Source of the DNA: Caryophanales bacterium
GTDB lineage: Bacteria > Bacillota_I > Bacilli_A > RF39 > UBA660
Assembly (NCBI GenBank): GCA_016288795.1
Contig: JAEELI010000006.1
Span: forward strand, 1 to 52,649
Reading direction: 5' to 3'
Length of the DNA stretch: 52,649 nucleotides
Notes under the pieces: model-generated
Database searches by the model: none
What the model saw: only the letters and a program-made list of their open reading frames with translations
Told to the model about the DNA's origin: nothing
Position numbers and translations under genes: made by a program
In this document: piece by piece, positions 7,851 to 15,961 of the stretch
Position numbering within the stretch: the stretch's first letter is position 1
Layout of the letters: each line of letters opens with the position of its first letter

Positions 7851-8321
7851 ATGTATAATTATCTTTTAATATTGATAGCGGTAGTTGCTTTGGCATTAAT
7901 ATGCTCATTTATAATGCCTTTTGATAAGATAAAAATTAAGTCATCCAAGAAAAAACTTAATAAAAAGATAGTAATAATAGCTATGTTACCATTGTTATTT
8001 GATCTTTTATTAATGATTTCTCCAAGTTTTCTTGAAAGATGTTGTCGTATATATCCTTCTACATATGGTTGGGTGCTTGCAACTTTTATTTATTATTCAA
8101 TCCCGTTTGTCATATTATCTTTAATTGGTGGTTTTTCAAAAACATATATTGTATCTATTGTTGGGGCATTAGAATTTTTAGCATTTAACATATGGACATT
8201 AGTTGTATCCTCAACAGACAGATATGTTACTCCGGTTGGAATAATATCTATAGTTTTTTGCTGTATTGTGATATTCTTAAATATCTTATTAATAAGAGAA
8301 TCAAAACAGAAAAAATCTTAA
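7851..8321 (+). CDS. Hypothetical multi-pass membrane protein
   Basis: 156 residues with about five hydrophobic segments (roughly 3-23, 42-60, 74-95, 100-120, 128-148) and a Lys-rich loop at 28-41. AAAGGATG precedes the ATG. The C terminus is basic. I do not recognise a family. It is flanked by its own upstream AT-rich region and a clear terminator, so it appears to be a single-gene unit. Confidence 0.75.
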   Translation: MYNYLLILIAVVALALICSFIMPFDKIKIKSSKKKLNKKIVIIAMLPLLFDLLLMISPSFLERCCRIYPSTYGWVLATFIYYSIPFVILSLIGGFSKTYIVSIVGALEFLAFNIWTLVVSSTDRYVTPVGIISIVFCCIVIFLNILLIRESKQKKS

Positions 8322-8350
8322 GGTATATTTAATAATTACAATTATAAAGC

Positions 8351-8377
8351 TAAATCCGATAAGTTCGGATTTTTTGT
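8351..8377 (+). terminator. Terminator after the membrane-protein gene
   Basis: AAATCCGA (8352-8359) / TCGGATTT (8365-8372) and a T run. Confidence 0.85.
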
Positions 8378-8461
8378 TTTATGAGTGTGTTATTATATAG
8401 GGAAATTAGGTAACTTATAATCAAAAATAAACATTTTTTAGAAATTAAGATAATTATTTGG

Positions 8462-8467
8462 TATAAT
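8462..8467 (+). promoter_or_regulatory. -10 box of the flavodoxin-like/GNAT pair
   Basis: TATAAT ends 23 bases before the chosen ATG at 8491, with TTTTAGGTGA between. Confidence 0.6.
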
Positions 8468-8490
8468 AGAATAAATTTTAGGTGAATTAT

Positions 8491-8937
8491 ATGAAAAAAT
8501 TGTTTATATATTATAGTTTAAGTGGCAACGGCGACATAGTTGCAGGAATACTTAAAGAAAAAGGAATAGATATAAGAAAGATCGAAACTAGGAAGAAGAT
8601 GCCTAAAAGTTTCGCGTTGCAATTGTTAGTTGGAGGGTTCCAAGCTGGAATTCATTATAAATCTAAGTTAAAAGAATTTGATTACAATATAGATAAATAT
8701 GATGAAATAATAATTGGTTCCCCCATTTGGAATGGTAATTTAACTCCTGCAATTAATACTTTATTAAGTAAATTGGATTTTAATAATAAAGAATTGAAAT
8801 TTATTTTTTATAGTGGCAGTGGCACTTCTCCTAAAGCCACAAAAATTATACATGAGAAATATCCTAAAGCTATAATTATTGATATAAAAAGTCCTAAAAA
8901 TAATGATAATTTAGGAGAAGTATTGAAGGAAATATAA
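8491..8937 (+). CDS. Flavodoxin-like protein
   Basis: 148 residues. The N terminus KKLFIYYSLSGNGDIVAG matches the FMN phosphate-binding loop of flavodoxin-fold proteins, and DEIIIGSPIWNGNLTPAIN corresponds to the second FMN-binding loop with its aromatic residue. It is probably a small FMN-binding electron carrier or quinone/nitroreductase-like protein; donor and acceptor cannot be told. A GTG at 8482 would add three residues but overlaps the AGGTGA ribosome site, so ATG 8491 is preferred. A GNAT gene starts 2 bases after its stop and is probably co-translated. Confidence 0.8.
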   Translation: MKKLFIYYSLSGNGDIVAGILKEKGIDIRKIETRKKMPKSFALQLLVGGFQAGIHYKSKLKEFDYNIDKYDEIIIGSPIWNGNLTPAINTLLSKLDFNNKELKFIFYSGSGTSPKATKIIHEKYPKAIIIDIKSPKNNDNLGEVLKEI

Positions 8938-8938
8938 T

Positions 8939-9421
8939 ATGGTAATAAGAAATACAAATATGAATGATTTAAATACCATTATGGATTTATATGCTTATGC
9001 TAGAGAGCAAATGATACTAAATGGTAACCCAACTCAATGGGGTAAGACAAATCCAACTAAAGAAGTTATTGTTCGAGATATAAAGAATAATAATAGTTAC
9101 GTAATAGAAGAGAATAATATTATATATGGAGTTTTTACTTTTATTATTGGGGCCGATGAAACATATAATCAAATTGATGGTAGTTGGTTAAATGATGAAC
9201 AATATGGAACTATTCATCGAATTGCATCCTCTGGAAAGAAAAGAGGAATACTTGATTTATGCCTTAATTACTGCAGTAGTATAATAAATAATATTAGAAT
9301 TGACACTCATGAAGATAACAAAATAATGCAACATCTATTAGAAAAGAATAACTTTGTAAAGTGTGGAATAATTCATGTTGAAGATGGAACACCAAGGATA
9401 GCATATCAAAGAATAATATAA
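8939..9421 (+). CDS. GNAT-family N-acetyltransferase
   Basis: 160 residues. The N terminus VIRNTNMNDLNTIMDLY is typical of the GNAT first strand and helix. GTIHRIASSGKKRGILDLCL sits at the acetyl-CoA pyrophosphate-binding loop, and RIDTHEDNKIMQHLLEKNNFVKCGII matches the GNAT pattern D-t-h-x-x-N-x-x-x-x-x-l-x-k-x-G-F. The substrate is unknown. ATG 8939 follows the flavodoxin-like gene after 1 base, so the two form an operon closed by a terminator at 9429. Confidence 0.85.
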   Translation: MVIRNTNMNDLNTIMDLYAYAREQMILNGNPTQWGKTNPTKEVIVRDIKNNNSYVIEENNIIYGVFTFIIGADETYNQIDGSWLNDEQYGTIHRIASSGKKRGILDLCLNYCSSIINNIRIDTHEDNKIMQHLLEKNNFVKCGIIHVEDGTPRIAYQRII

Positions 9422-9428
9422 ATAAAAC

Positions 9429-9456
9429 GCAAATAATTTGGCTTATTTGCTTTTTT
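9429..9456 (+). terminator. Terminator after the GNAT gene
   Basis: GCAAATAA (9429-9436) / TTATTTGC (9443-9450), followed by six T. Confidence 0.85.
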
Positions 9457-9460
9457 GTTG

Positions 9461-9466
9461 TATAAT
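9461..9466 (+). promoter_or_regulatory. -10 box of the small membrane-protein gene
   Basis: TATAAT lies just after the previous terminator and ends 17 bases before ATG 9484, with GGGTGA between. Confidence 0.6.
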
Positions 9467-9483
9467 TAAGTTGGGTGATTTGG

Positions 9484-9789
9484 ATGAGAAAGGTTATGAC
9501 TTACTTGACAGATGCAATGATGATTGCTTATTTCATTCTTGCATTAGTTGTTTTTTCTTCTAGTGGTTGGGATATTCCAGGAGGTTTATTATTTATAATT
9601 AATATAACAAACTTTCTATTATTTCAATTTATTAGAACAAATAAATATTTAACAGCGGTAGTTTTAATTTTTACTGGCTTTATGTCATATTTCTTATTAT
9701 CAGGGGTTATGTCTACATTTGGTTTAATTCTTGGTATATATGGTATAGTATTTGCCATTCTATTAGTTTTCTATATCGAATACGATTAA
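9484..9789 (+). CDS. Small hypothetical membrane protein
   Basis: 101 residues from ATG 9484; a GTG at 9475 overlaps the GGGTGA ribosome site and is less likely. It is almost entirely hydrophobic, with about four membrane segments (10-30, 33-50, 55-75, 78-98). No family recognised. It is a compact single-gene unit with its promoter and terminator immediately adjacent. Confidence 0.7.
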   Translation: MRKVMTYLTDAMMIAYFILALVVFSSSGWDIPGGLLFIINITNFLLFQFIRTNKYLTAVVLIFTGFMSYFLLSGVMSTFGLILGIYGIVFAILLVFYIEYD

Positions 9790-9816
9790 AAGAATGCTTT
9801 ATAGCATTCTTTTTTT
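9789..9816 (+). terminator. Terminator of the small membrane-protein gene
   Basis: AGAATGCT (9791-9798), loop TTAT, AGCATTCT (9803-9810), and a T tract; the stem extends towards the stop codon. Confidence 0.88.
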
Positions 9817-9836
9817 ATTAGAACATAAAGTATAAT

Positions 9837-10481
9837 ATGAAAAAATATTTTAGTGTTCTTTTTTACTTTTTTATTGGTGTTTTAATTACCAGTGCCTATC
9901 AAGTTGAAGCAAGTCTTCCTTTAACTGGAAGGAGTATAATAATAGACCCAGGGCATGGATCTGAAGATCCTGGAGCAACATATAAAAACATCTATGAAAA
10001 AGATATTAATTTAAGTATAAGTAAATATTTAGAAAAAGAATTAATTAAACTTGGAGCCCAGGTCCTACTTACTAGGGAAGGAGATTATGATTTATCTAAT
10101 CCTAAGGCTAATTACCGCAAAAAAAGTGATTTTGATAATAGGATAAAAATGATCAATAATAGCTCTGCAGATATTTATTTAAGTATACATCTAAATTATT
10201 TATCTGATTTATCTTACAGTGGCCCTCAGGTCTTTTATTATCAAGATAATAAAGCATTAGCTAAGGTAATCCAAGAGAATATGAATAATATTCTCGGAGG
10301 CCTAAGGGAAGTTAAAGAAATTCCTAAGGATACATACATGTTCAATAAATTAAAGATTCCTGGGGTTTTAATAGAATGTGGTTTTATATCTAACAATATA
10401 GAAAGAAATAAGTTAATAAAAAAAGAATACCAAGAGAAGATAGCTAAGGCTATAAGTCTAGGAATTCTTGAATATTATTAA
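9837..10481 (+). CDS. cwlD: CwlD-like N-acetylmuramoyl-L-alanine amidase
   Basis: 214 residues: signal peptide or anchor (1-25), then an Amidase_3 domain. Zinc and catalytic residues are visible as H40 in IDPGHGSEDPGA, E54 in YEKDINLS, H118 in LSIHLN and E180 in LIECGFISN. RKKSDFDNR, GPQVFYYQDN and YQEKIAKAI resemble CwlD, the amidase that prepares muramic-delta-lactam in the spore cortex, more than vegetative LytC-type enzymes. The protein has no extra wall-binding repeats. There is no ribosome site: TATAAT at 9831-9836 abuts the ATG. Its 3' end overlaps the converging phospholipase-like gene by 32 bases. Confidence 0.8.
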   Translation: MKKYFSVLFYFFIGVLITSAYQVEASLPLTGRSIIIDPGHGSEDPGATYKNIYEKDINLSISKYLEKELIKLGAQVLLTREGDYDLSNPKANYRKKSDFDNRIKMINNSSADIYLSIHLNYLSDLSYSGPQVFYYQDNKALAKVIQENMNNILGGLREVKEIPKDTYMFNKLKIPGVLIECGFISNNIERNKLIKKEYQEKIAKAISLGILEYY

Positions 10482-11346
10482 TACTTATTCTTTTTATTAA
10501 TTGGACTAGTATATCTTTATCTTTTTTATTATGGAGAACTTGATATGCCATTTCATTTAATTTAGTACATATAATAATTGAATAGTCATATAATTCTTCA
10601 TAACTATAGTTATATTCTTTTGTTATATCTTTAGGGTGATGCCATGTTTCTTTATTTTTATTTAGTATTCTTTCATCAAAATTCTTAATATAGAAAGTAT
10701 TATCCTGAAGATTAAGTTCCTTCTTTCTAACTATTTTATCTATAAAACTATAAAACTTAGTTTTTCTTCCTTTACTATCATGAACAAAATACCTATATAT
10801 ATAATAGTCATTATTATGAGATCTATTAAATATTTTACCTATTTTTTTCTCGCCATAAGTTTTTTCAAACGTCCAATTGATTAATCCAATTAATTTTTTA
10901 GAAAATCTCAATCTAGGTATAACCTTTTTATAATCTTTCTTTTTATAATTATTAGCAATTGGACTATCTAAAGAAAATTCGATTTTAGTATGAGAAATAT
11001 TTAAATGTTTAACTTGATAATTTACTAATGGATGAATAATAGTATCAACAGTATAGTGATTAATAAATCCATAAACCATATTAGTTAAATCACTATTATC
11101 TTCTAGTTTATTATCTAAAATATAAGTAATCATATTATCAAAAAATTTATCAATATTCTTTTTGTGGGCTCTAACAGCCATGTTTCTATAATAATTCCAA
11201 TGGATTGGATAATAGTAAAGATTATCAAATCCTTGGTTAAACATATTATAATAATTAATTGAACTTTCTATTTCATTTTTTAATTCTTTGTTTATATTAT
11301 TTAATAAATCCAAACCAAATTTATAATGTGTCCATAATGCAGGCAT
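10450..11346 (-). CDS. Zinc-dependent phospholipase C-like protein
   Basis: 298 residues. The N terminus PALWTHYKFGLDLL and the internal GFINHYTVDTIIHPLVNYQ with scattered His and Asp fit the Zn_dep_PLPC family (His-rich metal site of bacterial phospholipase C and related uncharacterised proteins). TKIEFSLDSPIA supplies another acidic site. No signal peptide is visible, so a cytoplasmic or peripheral membrane role is more likely than secretion. The C-terminal 32 coding bases overlap the end of the amidase gene on the other strand. No recognised operon partner. Confidence 0.75.
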   Translation of the reverse strand: MPALWTHYKFGLDLLNNINKELKNEIESSINYYNMFNQGFDNLYYYPIHWNYYRNMAVRAHKKNIDKFFDNMITYILDNKLEDNSDLTNMVYGFINHYTVDTIIHPLVNYQVKHLNISHTKIEFSLDSPIANNYKKKDYKKVIPRLRFSKKLIGLINWTFEKTYGEKKIGKIFNRSHNNDYYIYRYFVHDSKGRKTKFYSFIDKIVRKKELNLQDNTFYIKNFDERILNKNKETWHHPKDITKEYNYSYEELYDYSIIICTKLNEMAYQVLHNKKDKDILVQLIKRISINNIQEFLDL

Positions 11347-11423
11347 AAAATCACCATAATTATTATAACAAATTTTTATAACAAAATAGATACATTTATC
11401 ACACTTCTTATAACAATTTGTGG

Positions 11424-11429
11424 TATAAT
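11424..11429 (+). promoter_or_regulatory. -10 box of the Abi-htrA-RDD operon
   Basis: TATAAT ends 19 bases before ATG 11449, with GTAGGTGA between. Confidence 0.6.
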
Positions 11430-11448
11430 AAGATGTAGGTGAATAAAG

Positions 11449-12378
11449 ATGGGGTCAAAAACATTTAAAAGTCTAGACGAACAAATTGAATTGTTAAAAC
11501 AAAAAGGCCTAGTAATAGATGATATTGACTATGTTAAAGAAGTTCTTCTTCGTGAAAACTACTTCTTTATAAGTGGATATAGACATCTATTTTTAAGGGA
11601 TGATGGCAGCAGAAAATTTATTAATGGCACTCACTTTAGAGAATTATATGGATTATTTAATTTTGATAGACAATTGAGAAATATACTTTTTAAAAACATT
11701 TTAATTGTTGAAAATAACTTGAAGAGTATCTTGTCTTATGTCATGAGTAAAAATCATGGTTTTAAAGAGCAAAACTATTTAAATGCCGAAAACTTTTCTA
11801 AAGATTATAATAAAACCAGACAAATTAACGATTTAATTAGAAAAATGAAAAGGCAGATAAATGTTAATGGTAAACAGCATACTGCAACTAGCCACTATAT
11901 CAAGAATTATGGTTATATTCCTATGTGGGTTGTTGTAAAAGTATTATCCTTTGGAATAGTTAGTGAACTATTCTCTGTTTTACAAAAAGAAGACCAAGAG
12001 GAAATGTCTAACATCTATAATGTTTCTATTCCAAGTTTAATTAATTATTTACCTATTTTAGCAAATTATCGTAATTTATGTGCTCATGAAGATTTGTGTT
12101 TTAACAACAGAACAAATAAAAGAATTGGGCCAACTAAGTATCACGATATATTAAATATTGAAAAAGAAGATGATGAATATATATATGGTATAAATGATTT
12201 ATTTGCTATTGTTATCATTATGAAACAAATACTAAAAGAAGAAGATTTTGTCTTAATGATGAATGAAATAAGTTATGAATTAGATATATTAGATGGAAAA
12301 TTGGAAACAATTGGTATAGATCTAATATTAGAAACAATGGGATTCCCAGAGAATTATAAAGAGATTGTGAGGATTTAA
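11449..12378 (+). CDS. Abi (AbiD/F-like, HEPN) family protein
   Basis: 309 residues. The N-terminal pattern KSLDEQIELLKQKGLVI and YFFISGYRHLFL, then FNFDRQLRNILFKNILIVENNLKS, are characteristic of Abi_2 (AbiD/AbiF) proteins, linked to abortive phage defence. The R-x4-H HEPN ribonuclease motif is intact at R208 and H213 (YRNLCAHE). The gene sits only 2 bases upstream of htrA and shares its promoter, which is unusual for a defence gene; it has no partner toxin or antitoxin and no mobile element nearby. A housekeeping RNase-like role is therefore an alternative. Confidence 0.82.
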   Translation: MGSKTFKSLDEQIELLKQKGLVIDDIDYVKEVLLRENYFFISGYRHLFLRDDGSRKFINGTHFRELYGLFNFDRQLRNILFKNILIVENNLKSILSYVMSKNHGFKEQNYLNAENFSKDYNKTRQINDLIRKMKRQINVNGKQHTATSHYIKNYGYIPMWVVVKVLSFGIVSELFSVLQKEDQEEMSNIYNVSIPSLINYLPILANYRNLCAHEDLCFNNRTNKRIGPTKYHDILNIEKEDDEYIYGINDLFAIVIIMKQILKEEDFVLMMNEISYELDILDGKLETIGIDLILETMGFPENYKEIVRI

Positions 12379-12380
12379 TT

Positions 12381-13493
12381 ATGAAACAAAATTCAAAACA
12401 AAAAACAAGAGTAATAATATATGCTTTATTTGGAATATTATTGGGAGTATTTTTAGCTTATAGCTTTATATATAAATTTCCTGCTATATTTCAAGAAACA
12501 ATTACTAAAATAGAAAGAGATGTTACAGTTACTGATGAAGGAATTGCAGATGCAGTAGATAATGTTTATGACTCAGTAATTGTTGTGTCTACTTATAATG
12601 ATAAAAAATTAAGAGCATCAGGAAGTGGTTTTATCTACAAAATAGACGATCAAACTACTTATATTATCACCAATCATCATGTAATAGCTGATGGTAATAA
12701 TTATAAGATAACTTATACTGATGGAGAGATAGTTGAAGCAAAATTACTAGGTGGAGATAATTATACAGATATAGCCATATTAAAAGTTAAAACAAAAGAG
12801 AATGCTAAGGCTGTTTCTATTGGAAAAACAGAAAGTTTAAGAGTTGGAGATACAACATTCACAGTTGGAGCACCATTAGATAACGTTTATTCTTGGACTG
12901 TTACAAGAGGAATTATTTCTGGTAAAGAAAGATTAGTTGAAGTATCTGTTGATAATAGTATGGATACAGATTATATTATGAATGTTTTACAAACTGATGC
13001 AGCAGTTAATAATGGTAATTCTGGTGGCCCTTTATGTAATTCAAATGGGGATGTGATCGGGGTTATATCTGCAAAAATATCATCTACTGGTGTTGAAGGA
13101 ATGGGCTTTGCTATTCCAATTGAGATAGCTCAAGAAAAAGCAGAACAAATTATTAATGGCGAATCAAGTGAATATCCATATTTAGGTATATCTATGTTAA
13201 ATATAGATGTTGCAAAAAGTGATCCAAGGTATTATGGGTATGTAACAAATAGCGAGATTACTGAAGGTGTTATTGTAATTGATGTTCAAAAGAATACTTC
13301 AGCAGCTAGTGCTAAATTACAAACTGGAGATATTATTACTAAAATAAACGATAAGAATATTAGTAATGTTGCGTATTTACGTTATGAATTATATAAATAT
13401 AAAGTTGGAGATACAATAAAGATTACTTATATAAGAGATAGCAAAGAATTAAGTGCTTCAGTAAAATTATCATCTAAATTACAAACATATTAA
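12381..13493 (+). CDS. htrA: HtrA/DegP-like membrane-anchored serine protease
   Basis: 370 residues: an N-terminal transmembrane anchor (10-33), an S1C trypsin-like domain with the triad visible as H100 (TNHHVIADG), D130 (YTDIAILKV) and S214 (NNGNSGGPL), and one C-terminal PDZ domain (about 265-360, with LQTGDIITKINDKNI). It degrades or refolds damaged proteins on the outer face of the membrane. It follows the Abi gene after 2 bases and precedes an RDD gene by 8 bases. No CtsR or CssR-like operator was recognised; transcription appears to start at 11424. Confidence 0.93.
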   Translation: MKQNSKQKTRVIIYALFGILLGVFLAYSFIYKFPAIFQETITKIERDVTVTDEGIADAVDNVYDSVIVVSTYNDKKLRASGSGFIYKIDDQTTYIITNHHVIADGNNYKITYTDGEIVEAKLLGGDNYTDIAILKVKTKENAKAVSIGKTESLRVGDTTFTVGAPLDNVYSWTVTRGIISGKERLVEVSVDNSMDTDYIMNVLQTDAAVNNGNSGGPLCNSNGDVIGVISAKISSTGVEGMGFAIPIEIAQEKAEQIINGESSEYPYLGISMLNIDVAKSDPRYYGYVTNSEITEGVIVIDVQKNTSAASAKLQTGDIITKINDKNISNVAYLRYELYKYKVGDTIKITYIRDSKELSASVKLSSKLQTY

Positions 13494-13501
13494 GGAGTCT
13501 T

Positions 13502-14119
13502 ATGAATAAAGAAGCAAGAACATATAAAAGAATTGTCGCATATTTATTGGATGTAATGCTAGTATTTTCCATTATAAGTATGGTTGCTAGTATTAGAATT
13601 ATTAACCCTACATTTGATAAATATGAAGTAAAATATCAGGAATATACTGAAGTTTTAGAAAAAGCTTATAAGGAAGAAATACCCACAGAAAAAGCGATAA
13701 AGGAAAACGAAAAAAATATATATTATTTGAATAAGTATAGTGTAAGCACAAGTATAATTACAGAGATAGCTTTAATTGGTTATTTTGTGTTTTTTCAAAA
13801 AGCTACTGATGGTCAAACCTTAGGAAAGAAAATAATGAAAATTAAGGTGGTTAGTGCATCTAAGAAAAAACTTGGCTTTTCAAATTATTTTCTCAGATTA
13901 TTACCTTTTTACTATGTTCTTATTGGAAATACAGTTGGAATATTTTTGAATATAATCGCGGTAGTAACTTTAAAACTTAGAATATATTCTATAGTAAATT
14001 CAATAATTATTTATACGTTTTTATTAATAGCTATTGCTTCTTTCGTGATGATATGTTATCGAAATGATAAAAGAGGATTGCATGATTTAATTGCTAAAAC
14101 AAAAGTTATTGAAGAGTAA
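13502..14119 (+). CDS. RDD-family membrane protein
   Basis: 205 residues with RRIVAYLLD-type opening (KRIVAYLLDVMLVFSI), the Asp within the first membrane helix, and KATDGQTLGKKIMKIKVVS, the RDD signature loop. About four membrane segments. Function unknown; some RDD proteins act in envelope stress or ion transport. AAGGAG 3' of htrA is its ribosome site, placing it as the last gene of the Abi-htrA-RDD operon. Confidence 0.85.
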   Translation: MNKEARTYKRIVAYLLDVMLVFSIISMVASIRIINPTFDKYEVKYQEYTEVLEKAYKEEIPTEKAIKENEKNIYYLNKYSVSTSIITEIALIGYFVFFQKATDGQTLGKKIMKIKVVSASKKKLGFSNYFLRLLPFYYVLIGNTVGIFLNIIAVVTLKLRIYSIVNSIIIYTFLLIAIASFVMICYRNDKRGLHDLIAKTKVIEE

Positions 14120-14144
14120 GTAGGAAACTACTTACTTTTTTTAT
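14116..14144 (+). terminator. Terminator of the Abi-htrA-RDD operon
   Basis: GTAAGTAG (14116-14123), GAAA tetraloop, CTACTTAC (14128-14135) and a T tract. The 5' arm overlaps the TAA stop. Confidence 0.92.
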
Positions 14145-14174
14145 ATTATTCTTTTAAATAAAGACTTTTTTTTG

Positions 14175-14180
14175 TATAAT
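14175..14180 (+). promoter_or_regulatory. -10 box of argS
   Basis: TATAAT ends 16 bases before the ATG, with CTAGGTGA between. No T-box-like leader fits in the 77-base gap. Confidence 0.65.
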
Positions 14181-14196
14181 AAATCTAGGTGATTGC

Positions 14197-15927
14197 ATGA
14201 AAAAGTTTTATAAAATACTTGAAGACATGATTCAAAAATCATTGCAAGATAGTGGTTATAATGTTTCTAGTGTAGTTGTTAATGAATCAAATAGACCAGA
14301 CTTAGGTGAATATCAATACAATGGGTCGATGACTTTAGCTAAGGAATTTCATAAAAGTCCAATTGAAATTGCTAAAGATATAGTTGAAAAATTATCTAAA
14401 GATTCATTTTTTAAGGATGTGAATATAGCTGGTCCAGGATTTATTAATATGACTATTAGTGACCAAGCATTAATAGATTGGACTAATATTGATGATTATA
14501 AATATGAAAAGATAGATAAAAAGATATTTTTAGATTATGGTGGTGCAAACGTTGCTAAAAGTTTGCACGTTGGACACTTAAGAAGTGCCAACATCGGTGA
14601 GGCCCTAAAAAGATTATGCAATTATTTAGGCTATGAGACTATATCAGATACTCACTTAGGAGACTGGGGTAGGCCTTTAGGATTAGTTATATTAGAATTA
14701 TCTAAAAGATATCCAAATTGGTCTTATTTTAATGGTTCTCACACAGGAGATTATGAAGATGTAGATATAACTAATGCTTTATTAGAAGAAATATATCCAT
14801 ATGCTTCCAATAAAGCTAAAGAAGATGCTTCTTATTTAAAAGAAGCTCAAGAAATGACAAAAAGATTACAAAATCATGAAAAAGGTATTTACGATTTATG
14901 GTTAAAAATAATGGAGGTTTCTAGAAAGAGCATTCTAAGTATCTATAAACGTTTAAATACAACATTTGATTTATATAAAGGCGAAAGTGATGAAGAAGAA
15001 TTTATTCCAGAATTATTAGACTATTTAAACAAAATTAATATTTTGGAGGATAGTGAAGGAGCTAAGGTTATATTTGTTTCTGAAGAAGATGATAAGTTAG
15101 AAATACCCCCTATGTTAATACTAAAGAGTGATGGAGGTTTGTTATATAGCACAACTGAATTAGCAACTATTTATGATCGAATTAAAGCCTATAATCCTAA
15201 TGAAATATGGTATTTAGTAGATAAAAGACAAGAATTACATTTTGTTCAAGCTTTTCGTGCCGCTTATAAAGCTAAGATAGCTCCAAAGGAGACAAAATTA
15301 GTATTTGCTGGTTTTGGAACAATGAATGGTCCGGATGGTAAACCATTTAAAACTCGTGATGGTGGAGTAATGCGCTTAGAAGATTTATTATCATCAGTTA
15401 AAGATGAATGTTTGAAAAGATTGAATAGTGATATTACAAATAATAGAGAAGAAATTGCTGAGAAAATAGCTATTTCTGTAGTCAAGTATGCTGATCTTTT
15501 ACCAGTTAGAGATTCTGACTATGTATTTGATTTAGAAAAATTCTGTGATTTAGAAGGCAAAACTGGACCATATATTTTATACTCTGTAGTTAGAATGAAG
15601 TCTTTATTAACTAAAGCTAAGGAAAGTAACATCAATTATAGTAAGATTAGTGTTATTTCCAGTGAATATGATAGGAAATTAATGTTACTGCTAAACAACT
15701 TAGATAGTGTTTTAAACAAATCATTTAATAATAAATCATTAAATGATATTACTGAATATCTATATGATTTAACAACTAGTTATAATAGATTTTATACTGA
15801 ACATATTATTTTAAAAGAAGAAAATGAATTAAAAAGGGAATCATGGCTATGTTTAACTAAAATTGTTTATGAAATAACTAATCTATTATTAAATATTTTG
15901 GCTATAGAGGTTCCAGAAAAAATGTAA
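14197..15927 (+). CDS. argS: Arginyl-tRNA synthetase
   Basis: 576 residues, usual for bacterial ArgS. An N-terminal additional domain (1-110) precedes the class I core with the HIGH-like motif HVGHLRSANIGEAL and the preceding GGANVAKS. DGKPFKTRDGG takes the place of KMSKS, as in many ArgS proteins. The C-terminal DALR-type anticodon-binding domain ends in the last 120 residues. It charges tRNA-Arg in the cytoplasm. It stands alone with its own short-leader promoter and a shared downstream terminator. Confidence 0.96.
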   Translation: MKKFYKILEDMIQKSLQDSGYNVSSVVVNESNRPDLGEYQYNGSMTLAKEFHKSPIEIAKDIVEKLSKDSFFKDVNIAGPGFINMTISDQALIDWTNIDDYKYEKIDKKIFLDYGGANVAKSLHVGHLRSANIGEALKRLCNYLGYETISDTHLGDWGRPLGLVILELSKRYPNWSYFNGSHTGDYEDVDITNALLEEIYPYASNKAKEDASYLKEAQEMTKRLQNHEKGIYDLWLKIMEVSRKSILSIYKRLNTTFDLYKGESDEEEFIPELLDYLNKINILEDSEGAKVIFVSEEDDKLEIPPMLILKSDGGLLYSTTELATIYDRIKAYNPNEIWYLVDKRQELHFVQAFRAAYKAKIAPKETKLVFAGFGTMNGPDGKPFKTRDGGVMRLEDLLSSVKDECLKRLNSDITNNREEIAEKIAISVVKYADLLPVRDSDYVFDLEKFCDLEGKTGPYILYSVVRMKSLLTKAKESNINYSKISVISSEYDRKLMLLLNNLDSVLNKSFNNKSLNDITEYLYDLTTSYNRFYTEHIILKEENELKRESWLCLTKIVYEITNLLLNILAIEVPEKM

Positions 15928-15929
15928 TA

Positions 15930-15961
15930 AAAAATGCTCAATTACTATTGAGCATTTTTTA
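15930..15961. terminator. Bidirectional terminator between argS and the FemAB gene
   Basis: AAAATGCTCAAT (15930-15941) / ATTGAGCATTTT (15946-15957), 12 bp, with A and T runs outside, serving both converging genes and overlapping the FemAB 3' end. Confidence 0.92.

Noticed and set aside
11449-12378. A phage-defence island around the Abi gene
   Set aside because: Neighbours are envelope housekeeping genes and no other defence or mobile genes occur nearby.
14120-14196. T-box leaders for argS, gltX or cysS
   Set aside because: The upstream gaps are too short and lack the T-box core; simple -10 boxes sit close to argS and gltX.
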